Positions 6,023 to 13,021 of a stretch of DNA of 13,480 bases are shown piece by piece. Under the pieces are notes generated by a model. It was not told where the DNA came from, made no database searches, and saw nothing but the letters and a program-made list of their open reading frames with translations. The DNA lies in contig JAEUWE010000017.1 in NCBI GenBank assembly GCA_016791465.1, forward strand, positions 1 to 13,480, in the 5' to 3' direction. Position 1 is the stretch's first letter; every line of letters starts with the position of its first letter. This DNA is from Pseudobdellovibrionaceae bacterium. GTDB lineage: Bacteria; Bdellovibrionota; Bdellovibrionia; Bdellovibrionales; JAMPXM01. Both the position numbers and the translations under genes were made by a program.

Positions 6023-7059
6023 TGTGCGGCGTTCACCTTAAATTCAGCGCCATTGGTCAGTTCCGAATCACTGGCGGCAACACGACCGATCCAGTCGGCG
6101 GTCGTCGTCGGCGCTTCATCTGGTACCGCGTGAACAACACCGTTGAAGTGCGCAAGGCTGCGCCGAGCCGACTCTTTAATGCGCTTCCAAGTGGTCATCT
6201 GGTCCTTTTTAAGAGGTTCGTCGTCGCCCTCGGCGATCACCATGTGAACGTTGTTCAGTTTTGGGGCCAGTGTCTTGAGATCAAAGTCACGCACGGCGCG
6301 TACTAAATGAAAGACGGCTTTTTTATACGTGAGCGGATTGATTCCATCTGGTGTTCGCTGCACGCGAACGAAGAGGTAGTTTTCGTAGATCGAATTGTAG
6401 AACGAATCATACCAGTAGTCTTCGCTCTGACAGAGCCAGGGATTCAACCAGCCGTAGAGGGCGCAGGTTGCGCTTTCCCATAGACGAACGCCCGAGAGCC
6501 ACTGCCGGAGATGTTGTCCGGAAGGGTCGTAGGTATCCAGTGGTACGACAAGGGGAGAGAGGAGAAGTAGATGATCGACCTGCTTGGGATGAGTCAGTGC
6601 GAACTGTGTTGCGGCGGCGGCTCCATAGGATAGTCCGACCACGGTCACGGGCTTCGTAATCTGGAAATGGTGAAGAACGGCGTCGACTTCGCTTGCGAGA
6701 TCATTGACGCTCAGACCGTGCTCTAGAAACTCTGGTGTCGGCGCACGCTCATCGCCAGAAAGAGCGAGGCTCTCGGGTTGAGCGGAGAAACTCATTTTGA
6801 TGACAGTGAGGTCTGTTTGAGCCAATTGCTCGGCAACTGGATTCCAGCGCGAAATATCGTAAATCAGACCGTTTAAAAGGATCACGACGGGGCGATCGGC
6901 GCCGGCACGGTGAATCTCGGTGTAGATCGGACGTCCGTCGACTTGAGTGTGTTCAGCAGAAAATAGGGCTGCTCGGCCGTGCGCCGGCTGAGCCATACCG
7001 AGAACAGAAATGCTGAGAACCGCGGCAATACAGAGCAAGTGGCGACGCAGACAGCTCAT
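6019..7059 (-). CDS. Exported alpha/beta hydrolase
   Basis: The 346-residue product begins with a signal peptide: basic MSCLRRH, a hydrophobic core to about residue 22, and a likely cut after AHG at about residue 28. It should therefore act in the periplasm or outside. The alpha/beta-hydrolase features are VVILLNGLIYDISRW (oxyanion region, about 58-72), the nucleophile elbow GLSYG (142-146, Ser144), a candidate acid D279/D280 and a candidate His310 in VVHAVPDE. A lid-like insertion rich in Trp and Tyr lies at about 185-235. The substrate is unknown. The start ATG has AGGAGGT about 4 bases upstream. The gene follows the aldo/keto reductase after 98 bases, and its TAA overlaps the HD-GYP stop. 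The fold is confident; enzyme class (esterase, lipase, other) cannot be told. Confidence 0.82.
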   Translation of the reverse strand: MSCLRRHLLCIAAVLSISVLGMAQPAHGRAALFSAEHTQVDGRPIYTEIHRAGADRPVVILLNGLIYDISRWNPVAEQLAQTDLTVIKMSFSAQPESLALSGDERAPTPEFLEHGLSVNDLASEVDAVLHHFQITKPVTVVGLSYGAAAATQFALTHPKQVDHLLLLSPLVVPLDTYDPSGQHLRQWLSGVRLWESATCALYGWLNPWLCQSEDYWYDSFYNSIYENYLFVRVQRTPDGINPLTYKKAVFHLVRAVRDFDLKTLAPKLNNVHMVIAEGDDEPLKKDQMTTWKRIKESARRSLAHFNGVVHAVPDEAPTTTADWIGRVAASDSELTNGAEFKVNAAH

Positions 7060-7128
7060 GAGGACCTCCTGTTATTCGGGATCAGGTATCCTCGCGGCAC
7101 AGTGCGAAAGGCAAGGGTTGTCATCAAT

Positions 7129-7150
7129 CGGAGCCGTGTTACGGGCTCCG
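7129..7150 (-). other. Hairpin between aldo/keto reductase and hydrolase genes
   Basis: CGGAGCC (7129-7135) and GGCTCCG (7144-7150) are perfect 7-base arms around an 8-base loop. In the mRNA the hairpin begins 7 bases after the reductase stop. No T run follows, so it is at best a weak terminator. It may protect the upstream message from 3' decay or lower expression of the hydrolase. Confidence 0.45.
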
Positions 7151-7157
7151 TAGAGCT

Positions 7158-8642
7158 TTAGCTCTTGTGACGCTGGAGACGGACAAGAAGCTCGCGGACC
7201 GCCTTCTCCTCGATTTGCGATCTGGCGGAGAGCACATCGCTCACGTAGTCCGGTCGACGCATTCCAACCAAAACCGAAGTGATCTGTGGGATCGACGTGT
7301 AAATTGAGATGCAGCGTGCAGACAGAGTTGGCTCTTCTTTGAGCTGAGCGGCCAAGGTGTCGAGTTGCTCGATGAGAAGCAGGGCGCGTGAGTTCGCCAG
7401 GCATTCAAGATCTGACGTCACCAAATCAAGAAGTCGCGAGATCGCATTCTCATACTGAGCTCGCCACCCCTGTGCTTCTGCTGGAACGCGGGCCATTGCG
7501 GAGCGGATCGACGGATAAATTTTCGTGAGTGAAAAATCGCGCCACGCCAAGACGTCGCTCAGTTCAGCAAGTGGCTCGCGAAGCTCATGGGCCCAGCGAA
7601 CGCCCTGCGGAGGATCTTTGGGTTTAAAAGGATGCTCGCGTTCAAGCTCAATTGCACGCCCTAGAGCTGCGTGCAATTCGCCTTTGATAAAGACGGGATC
7701 GTGTGTTCGGAATGCGGCAAGGCGTACGACGCGACTCTCGCGAAGACTGTTGAGCGGGCGATTGGTGAGAACCCCGAGATCGGCCTTCTTGGCTGCGGCG
7801 AGAAGTGGTTCGCCATCCTGTTGTGGGAACAGCAGCGGGTTTGATTCAAAAATATTGAAGGGAAACTGGATCACTGAAAAGTGATGATCGTCACCACCGG
7901 CGGCCTCCTTTGCGACCTCCAGCAGTTTTTTTAGCGAGACATGAGTGGACTGATTCTCTGGCTCCGGAAAACCATTTGAAGAAACTCCGTAAAAGCGAAT
8001 ACGCCCGCGCTGAACTTCGCTTTCAAGATGTTTAAACGCATTCATCATTCGCTTATAAAAGAGCTTTCGTGCGTCGATATTCTTGCTTGAGGCTTTAAAG
8101 AACACCTCGGGATTATGAATCAATACCCCATCGATTGTATCGACTTTGAGTCGCTCAAGTGACTGGGTGATGGAATAGCTCAGGTACTCGGGAGAAACTG
8201 AGTGCCAAGTGTCATTTGGAAGTTCGATGACATCGGGCCAGAGCTCGCCGCGTTCTTTAAGGCGTTTTGCTTCTTGTAAAGTGGCGCCCTGAATGAAACC
8301 CGCTTTTGTGATGATACAGATTTCGTCACGCTTAATCTGGCCGCCGTTGATAAGATCGAGAACGACACCGCCGATGACGCGTTCGCTTGAGCCATCGGTG
8401 TAGTTGAAGCTCGTGTCGATCAAATTCGATCCCATCAGGATTGCCTGCTTGAGTGCATCGCGGTGATCGGGATCGTGCTCGTGGATGCGGTATCCACCAA
8501 AGCCGATACGCGACACCATGAGTCCCGTGCGGCCGAGTTTTGCTGGAGGTAGACTCAAATGAGCTGTTTCGCTCGTTTTGAGTCGATCGAAAAATCGTTT
8601 TGTACCTGCGACTGTCGCCGCAGAAGGAGCGTGTTGAGACAT
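7158..8642 (-). CDS. Large aldo/keto reductase family protein
   Basis: This 494-residue member of the NAD(P)H-dependent aldo/keto reductase superfamily has all four usual catalytic residues: Asp76 and Tyr81 in IDTSFNYTDGSSE, Lys113 in ITKAG, and His176 in LIHNPE. GVSSNG (219-224) and VLTNRPLNSL (291-300) continue the barrel. SIPQITSVLVGMRRPDYVSD (450-469) is the normal C-terminal cofactor-binding segment. Typical members have 280-340 residues. Here about 130 charged, largely helical residues (about 305-440) are inserted between barrel strand 7 and the final cofactor segment, and about 30 residues precede the barrel. The sequence around LGRTGLMVSRIGFGG resembles sugar (galactose or arabinose) dehydrogenase-like members, but the substrate is unknown. 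It starts 12 bases after acs, with ribosome site AGGGG, and is surely co-transcribed with it. Confidence 0.88.
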   Translation of the reverse strand: MSQHAPSAATVAGTKRFFDRLKTSETAHLSLPPAKLGRTGLMVSRIGFGGYRIHEHDPDHRDALKQAILMGSNLIDTSFNYTDGSSERVIGGVVLDLINGGQIKRDEICIITKAGFIQGATLQEAKRLKERGELWPDVIELPNDTWHSVSPEYLSYSITQSLERLKVDTIDGVLIHNPEVFFKASSKNIDARKLFYKRMMNAFKHLESEVQRGRIRFYGVSSNGFPEPENQSTHVSLKKLLEVAKEAAGGDDHHFSVIQFPFNIFESNPLLFPQQDGEPLLAAAKKADLGVLTNRPLNSLRESRVVRLAAFRTHDPVFIKGELHAALGRAIELEREHPFKPKDPPQGVRWAHELREPLAELSDVLAWRDFSLTKIYPSIRSAMARVPAEAQGWRAQYENAISRLLDLVTSDLECLANSRALLLIEQLDTLAAQLKEEPTLSARCISIYTSIPQITSVLVGMRRPDYVSDVLSARSQIEEKAVRELLVRLQRHKS

Positions 8643-8644
8643 GT

Positions 8645-8662
8645 GCCCCTATTGTCAGGGGC
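8645..8662 (-). promoter_or_regulatory. Hairpin joining acs stop and reductase ribosome site
   Basis: On the minus strand GCCCCT, six bases, AGGGGC form a perfect 6-bp stem. The 5' arm meets the acs TGA stop and the 3' arm contains the only ribosome site (AGGGG) of the reductase. Ribosomes ending acs would open the stem, so the arrangement suggests translational coupling. Confidence 0.5.
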
Positions 8663-10601
8663 TCAGCCGCCCGTTGACAAGGTCCTGCACGACCGAAGGA
8701 TCAGCTAAAGTGCTGGTATCGCCCAGAGTCTCCATTGCAATAGGGTCTAGTCCAGCCTCGGCGATCTTTCTTAGGATTCGCCGCATGATCTTTCCTGAGC
8801 GGGTTTTGGGGAGACCCGGCGCCCATTGGATTTTGTCGGGGGTCGCAATTGGTGAGAGATGGTGCCGAACATGGGCGACCAGCTCCTTTTTCAGTTCAGG
8901 ACTCGGCGTCTTTCCGGCCTTCAATGTGACGTAGCAGTAAATGCCCTGCCCCTTAATGTCGTGCGGAAAGCCAACGACTGCGGCCTCTGCGACCGCCGGG
9001 TGAGCAACAAGTGAGCTTTCGATTTCAGCGGTGCCGAGGCGGTGGCCGGCGACGTTGAGTACGTCGTCAACACGACCGGTGATCCAGTAGTAACCATCCG
9101 CATCGCGCCGACAGCCGTCACCGGTAAAGTAATAGCCGGGATAGGTGGAGAAATAGGTTTGTTCAAAGCGTGGGTGGTCGCCGTACACCGTTCGCATTTG
9201 GCCCGGCCATGAGTCGCGAAGGCAGAGGTTGCCGGAGGTCTCACCGTGAAGCTCAACACCCTTATCATCGACAAGAAGTGGAAGGATTCCTGGCAGCGGC
9301 TTTGTCGCTGATCCAGGTTTGAGATCGAAAGCGTTGGCCACGGGTGAAATGAGAATCCCACCAGTCTCGGTCTGCCACCAGGTATCGACAATCGGGCACC
9401 GCTGGTCGCCAACGTGATCATAGTACCAGAGCCAGGCTTCAGGATTGATTGGCTCACCAACACTGCCGAGGAGACGCAATGTTTTGCGCGATGTTTTTTT
9501 AACTGGTGCCTCGCCCTCGCGCATCAGTGCTCTGATTGCAGTTGGTGCGGTGTAGAGAACTGTCACTTTGTGTTTGTCGACGACCTCCCAAAGCCGCGAT
9601 GCGGTTGGGTAGGTGGGGGTTCCTTCAAACATAACGGTGGTTGCACCGTTGGCGAGCGGGCCATAGACGATATAGCTATGGCCAGTGACCCAGCCGACGT
9701 CCGCCGTGCACCAGTAGATGTCGTTTTCTTGCATGTTGAAAACGAGGTCGTGTGTGTAAGACACCCATGCGAGGTAGCCGCCGGTGGTATGAAGAACGCC
9801 TTTTGGTTTGTTGGTTGAGCCCGAGGTGTAGAGCATGAAGAGGGGGTCTTCGGCCGACATTTCAGTTGGAGTGCAATCGGTCGGTTGCGATTTTGAAACG
9901 ACCTCGTACCAAAGATCGCGCGGGGCTTTCATTTGAACAGTGCCGGGGCCGTGTTGAATGACCAACACATGTCGCACGGTTGGTGCGCCGGGGAGTTCGG
10001 CCAAGTGTTCAATGGCCTCGTCGACATTGAGTTTGAGTGGAATGTGTTTTCCACCACGCAGGCTTTCGTCAGAGGTGATAATGAAGTCGCTCTGGCTATC
10101 AAACATGCGATCGGCGATGGCGTCAGGACTAAAACCACCGAACACAACCTGGTGAATCGCGCCGATCCGTGTGCAGGCGAGCATCGCAAAAGCGGCTTCG
10201 GGGATCATCGGCATGTAGATGGTGACGCGGTCGCCACGTTTAACGCCAAGGGATTTGAGAGTGTTGGCGAAGCGGCCGACTTCGCGTGCCAGCTCCTTGT
10301 ATGTGATGTGTCGAGAGGGGGTTGCCGGATCGTCGGCTTCCCAGAGAATGGCGACTTTATCGCCTTTTGAAGCCAAGTGTCGGTCGATGCAATTGTAGGA
10401 AACATTGAGTGTGCCGCCGGCGTACCACTCAACGGAGACGGGCGAAGTAAATCGAGTTTTCTTAAGAGTGGTCCATTTTTTAAACCAGCTCAGGCGATCG
10501 CCGATGTGGGCCCAATAGGCGTCTGGATTGGAGTCAAAAAGGTCCTGTAGCGTTTTGAGACGAGCGGCGCTGTGATTGTCGGTTTGAATGAGTTCTCTCA
10601 T
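8655..10601 (-). CDS. acs: Acetyl-CoA synthetase (AMP-forming)
   Basis: Acs converts acetate, ATP and CoA to acetyl-CoA through acetyl-AMP, in the cytoplasm. The 648-residue product matches the family length (E. coli 652) and is co-linear with it: IPL-KLNVDEA, YTSGSTNKPKG (258-268), TADVGWVTGHSY, GSVGEPINPEAW (379-390), DTWWQTETGG (406-415), GYYFTGDGCRRDADGYYWITGR, DDVLNVAGHRLGTAEIES, PKTRSGKIMRRILRKIA and GDTSTLADP. Lys604 in PKTRSGK is the residue that acetylation switches off in known enzymes. One oddity is Asn264, where the phosphate-loop motif usually has Gly (STGKPKG). The start was set at ATG 10601 because an in-frame start at 10679 would add 26 residues with a hydrophobic stretch not found in Acs. 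Acetyl-CoA made here could feed the TCA or glyoxylate pathways, or PHA synthesis. Confidence 0.96.
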   Translation of the reverse strand: MRELIQTDNHSAARLKTLQDLFDSNPDAYWAHIGDRLSWFKKWTTLKKTRFTSPVSVEWYAGGTLNVSYNCIDRHLASKGDKVAILWEADDPATPSRHITYKELAREVGRFANTLKSLGVKRGDRVTIYMPMIPEAAFAMLACTRIGAIHQVVFGGFSPDAIADRMFDSQSDFIITSDESLRGGKHIPLKLNVDEAIEHLAELPGAPTVRHVLVIQHGPGTVQMKAPRDLWYEVVSKSQPTDCTPTEMSAEDPLFMLYTSGSTNKPKGVLHTTGGYLAWVSYTHDLVFNMQENDIYWCTADVGWVTGHSYIVYGPLANGATTVMFEGTPTYPTASRLWEVVDKHKVTVLYTAPTAIRALMREGEAPVKKTSRKTLRLLGSVGEPINPEAWLWYYDHVGDQRCPIVDTWWQTETGGILISPVANAFDLKPGSATKPLPGILPLLVDDKGVELHGETSGNLCLRDSWPGQMRTVYGDHPRFEQTYFSTYPGYYFTGDGCRRDADGYYWITGRVDDVLNVAGHRLGTAEIESSLVAHPAVAEAAVVGFPHDIKGQGIYCYVTLKAGKTPSPELKKELVAHVRHHLSPIATPDKIQWAPGLPKTRSGKIMRRILRKIAEAGLDPIAMETLGDTSTLADPSVVQDLVNGRLSP

Positions 10602-10763
10602 ATCTCTAGCGAACCCTAGAGTGGAGTAAACACTCAAGACGCAATGTATAACTGCGCCTAAATAAAACACTGGTTTCACTAGGGTACGAGCCTATTTCAA
10701 GGCGCTCGGCGGCGATCCCCGTTTGGGACGTTGAGGACTATTGGGAGTTCTTAAAGCTGCCAG
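10602..10763 (-). promoter_or_regulatory. acs leader with two overlapping hairpins
   Basis: These 162 bases lie between the small secreted-protein gene and acs. Just before the acs ATG, CTCTAG-ggttcg-CTAGAG (10621-10604) can form a 6-bp hairpin that covers the possible ribosome sites (TAGGG, TAGAG). Immediately 5', GAGTG-tttactc-CACTC (10635-10619) forms another. The two share bases 10619-10621 and so exclude each other. TATACA (10651-10646) is a possible -10 box, without a good -35 box. No terminator follows the upstream gene. Confidence 0.35.
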
Positions 10764-11285
10764 TTAGTTGATTTCAACAGTGGTGCCACCAACGGCGATA
10801 CCAAACCCATCCACCCCTTCGAGATCGAGGTCGAAGGCGAGCGAGCTGTTTTGCTTTAAAAGCTGCAGCATGAGAACGCTGCGTCCCAGGCGGGCGTCGA
10901 CCGTCAAATAGGATCCAAGAAAGGCACGAGGATCGCCGGAGTCCATTGGAACCGAGGCCGTGCCTTTGACGTGGATGGAGGGGCCGAAAGAGATTCGCGG
11001 AAACACGACAGGAGTGCCAATGACGACGCCAACTCGCTGGCTTGTCGATTGGCCATCCTGTTGGTTGGTGCAGGTGATATCGCCTAGGCCAGAGATTTTC
11101 GAGTAGCCAATGAGGATTTGGATATCGGTTCCGCGCGCATCAAACGCCAGTTTGCAAACCCAGGGCTTTGTTGAGGCTTCCGCGTTGTTCGGCACGATGC
11201 CAAAAGCAAGGCTGAGCGCGATCGCTGCAGCGACAACGTTGAGATTCGAGATAAGTCTGCTGGTGCGGGACGACGAAGTCGACAC
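10764..11285 (-). CDS. Small secreted protein of unknown function
   Basis: I do not recognise this family. From a GTG start at 11285 the product has 173 residues: a basic start (STSSSRTSRL), a hydrophobic signal-peptide core (VVAAAIALSLAFGIV), and a likely cut after NAEA at about residue 38. The mature part of about 135 residues has only two cysteines (WVCKLAF and DITCTNQQ), which could form one disulfide. It is rich in Gly, Val, Ile and Ser, with alternating hydrophobic residues that suggest a beta-sandwich or barrel. It ends GFGIAVGGTTVEIN. The start is supported by TTGGAG six bases upstream. Longer in-frame versions, up to 11585, would overlap the neighbouring hydrolase gene and give atypical sequence. 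It probably acts in the periplasm or at the outer membrane. Confidence 0.68.
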   Translation of the reverse strand: MSTSSSRTSRLISNLNVVAAAIALSLAFGIVPNNAEASTKPWVCKLAFDARGTDIQILIGYSKISGLGDITCTNQQDGQSTSQRVGVVIGTPVVFPRISFGPSIHVKGTASVPMDSGDPRAFLGSYLTVDARLGRSVLMLQLLKQNSSLAFDLDLEGVDGFGIAVGGTTVEIN

Positions 11286-11511
11286 GTGACACTCCAAGGG
11301 TTGAACCAATTTGGTGGGTGGTTCTAGTCCCTTTTCTTTCGAAGAGAAAGGGAATCGGCGGTGAGCAAAAGGTTTACTCGCTGCAGCCACTTGTGCCGAT
11401 GGGTTATATTCGATCTGAGGCGATCGAACATGAAGATAGTTCCAGTATTTGAACGATGGATGCCGCTGACCGCGGCTTATCAAGAAGAGAACAACTGCGT
11501 ATGTTGTCGGC
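11286..11511. promoter_or_regulatory. Intergenic region upstream of the small secreted-protein gene
   Basis: These 226 bases lie between the 461-residue hydrolase stop and the secreted-protein start, both minus. Two symmetric elements are visible: ACCAA-t-TTGGT (11305-11315), 20 bases upstream of the GTG, and a 26-base hairpin starting TCCCTTT and ending AAAGGGA (11328-11353) that pairs better on the plus strand. No T run follows either. No gene or tRNA fits here. Confidence 0.35.
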
Positions 11512-12897
11512 TCAGGGTTGATCGAAAAAAGTACCGACCAGATCGTCAAAGATGTGATCCAGCCCGGCGCCCGTGTGTCCGCCATAGATGGGATTGAAAA
11601 CCGTGATGGCGGGATTTTTTTCGGCCTCTTTTAAAATCTGCGTGATTGCGGCTGGCTGTTCGGGCCGATCGGCATTCGAGAGAATAGGGTCGTCTTGAGA
11701 AAAGTAGATCAAAAGCGGCGCCCGAACCTGGCGATGGAGCGGGCGGACATCTGTCACCCGATCGAACTCTTGTTCGAGTTCAGTCGCTGAAAGATTTCGA
11801 CCAAGACCGAAGCCATCTTTGGCGAAAGCATCAAAATACCCAGGCCTTTTTGCCATGTCTTTTCGCTCGCGCAATTCATTTGTCGCTTTGAAGTTGAGAC
11901 TAGAAAGCCACGGGTTGGACGCGGTGGCGGTGACCGCGGCACGAAGATCGACCGACGAGAACTCGTTGAAAGCGCGCTGGAGGAAGTTGCTCGGGTTTTT
12001 GAGATAGAGTCCCTCAATCTCGTCCCAGTGAGGTGGACCATGGTTTTTGGCCATTTGTGCGAGATTCTCAGCGTCCAATGTCGTGAGGCCGAGCTCGGGA
12101 TCAATTGCGCTCTGTGCGAACTTTCGATCGAGAAGGTGAAAAGTGGTCGAGCCATGAAGAATGGGGCTAAAGGCAATTCCGCCAAGGCCGAATGTTGGGC
12201 GAGAATTACTGCCATCATGTCCCAGCATGGCTGAAATCAGCATTGCACCGCCGGAGTATCCGATGAGACCGGAGTGTTTCGGATCGAAGCTTTTGAATGT
12301 TCGCGGTAATTCTGACGCCAATCGAACGAGAAGGTCGTGAGCGAGTTTGGCGCCGTCCCAAGGGATTTCGCGGCATCGTCCAGTGAGAAAAGCGGGAGAG
12401 AGAAATCCGTCGAAGGCGACGATATTGGGGTCGCCGAATTTGCGATCAAGGGCGGCGGTTGTTTGGTTCAGAAAAGAGCCGCGTGTCATCGTCGCAAACG
12501 ATCCTGGCAGGATAACAAATGTAAAAGGACTTCCAGATAGAGAGCGGCGATATCGATAGAGGAAAGGTCCCTGGCAACTGCTGAGTTCGTTACTCGACGA
12601 GGCGATGAGATGTGAGACCTTCCAGGCTCCAGGTGCCTCAGGTAGCCTTGAGCGGAGTGTTGCGACCACGGAAAGCAAAACAGGGTCGTAAGTCTTCAGC
12701 TTCCCGTCAGCGAGGAAGGTGGGTGGCTTTTCTCCTGCAAAATCACTCTGCGATAAAAGCTCCGTGATTTTCCGGCGTTGCTCAAGGAGCTTGTCTTCGC
12801 GAGATTGAGCGATCGACAGCAGTGGGAATGAAAGCAGCGTGTGAAAAACGAGAGCGGTCAGAAAGCTCGTCATTTTTGATGATGGCAAGTTGCTCAT
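11512..12897 (-). CDS. Exported alpha/beta hydrolase, larger type
   Basis: The 461-residue product starts with a signal peptide (hydrophobic LTALVFHTLLSFPLLSIA, likely cut near residue 30-32), so it should act outside the cytoplasm. The hydrolase core begins near residue 125 with FTFVILPGSFATMTRGSF. It has the nucleophile elbow GYSGG (213-217, Ser215), the acid D402/D403 in YFSQDDPIL, and His441 in YGGHTGAG. The DDPI plus GGH ending resembles the YheT/EMB8-like branch of the alpha/beta hydrolases, but with an extra N-terminal region of about 90 residues and a long helical lid (about 255-385). The substrate is unknown. The start is supported by GGAGGG about 6 bases before the ATG; a second ATG eight codons on lacks one. 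It is unrelated in detail to the 346-residue hydrolase. It lies 124 bases downstream of hisS. Confidence 0.8.
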   Translation of the reverse strand: MSNLPSSKMTSFLTALVFHTLLSFPLLSIAQSREDKLLEQRRKITELLSQSDFAGEKPPTFLADGKLKTYDPVLLSVVATLRSRLPEAPGAWKVSHLIASSSNELSSCQGPFLYRYRRSLSGSPFTFVILPGSFATMTRGSFLNQTTAALDRKFGDPNIVAFDGFLSPAFLTGRCREIPWDGAKLAHDLLVRLASELPRTFKSFDPKHSGLIGYSGGAMLISAMLGHDGSNSRPTFGLGGIAFSPILHGSTTFHLLDRKFAQSAIDPELGLTTLDAENLAQMAKNHGPPHWDEIEGLYLKNPSNFLQRAFNEFSSVDLRAAVTATASNPWLSSLNFKATNELRERKDMAKRPGYFDAFAKDGFGLGRNLSATELEQEFDRVTDVRPLHRQVRAPLLIYFSQDDPILSNADRPEQPAAITQILKEAEKNPAITVFNPIYGGHTGAGLDHIFDDLVGTFFDQP

Positions 12898-13021
12898 AGC
12901 GGCCCTCCGGAATCAGTGTCTTCTGGATCAGTGCTGCTAGTTTCGGGCTTGGTTCAGGCCAGCGAGAACGTGGTTTAGAGGCATGGACGATGAAAAAATG
13001 TCGTTCGGCTCGCGTAAAAGG
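12898..13021 (-). promoter_or_regulatory. Spacer between hisS and the exported hydrolase
   Basis: The 124 bases contain two direct copies of ATCAGTG (12912-12918 and 12927-12933) at 15-base spacing, just upstream of the hydrolase ribosome site. No terminator after hisS is visible. A promoter could be here but none stands out. Confidence 0.25.

Noticed and set aside
9414..10370. Plus-strand frames of 134 and 145 codons
   Set aside because: They are antisense to acs, a clear housekeeping enzyme.
10602..10679. 26-residue hydrophobic N-terminal extension of Acs
   Set aside because: Acs is cytoplasmic and normally starts near ATG 10601; the extension lies in leader DNA carrying hairpins and a -10-like box.
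11300..11360. tRNA-like stretch (GGTTC near hairpins)
   Set aside because: T-loop bases do not fit the consensus on either strand, and no acceptor stem or cloverleaf can be built.
11286..11585. 100-codon N-terminal extension of the small secreted protein
   Set aside because: It would put the signal peptide in the middle of the protein and overlap the neighbouring hydrolase gene; GTG 11285 has a good ribosome site.
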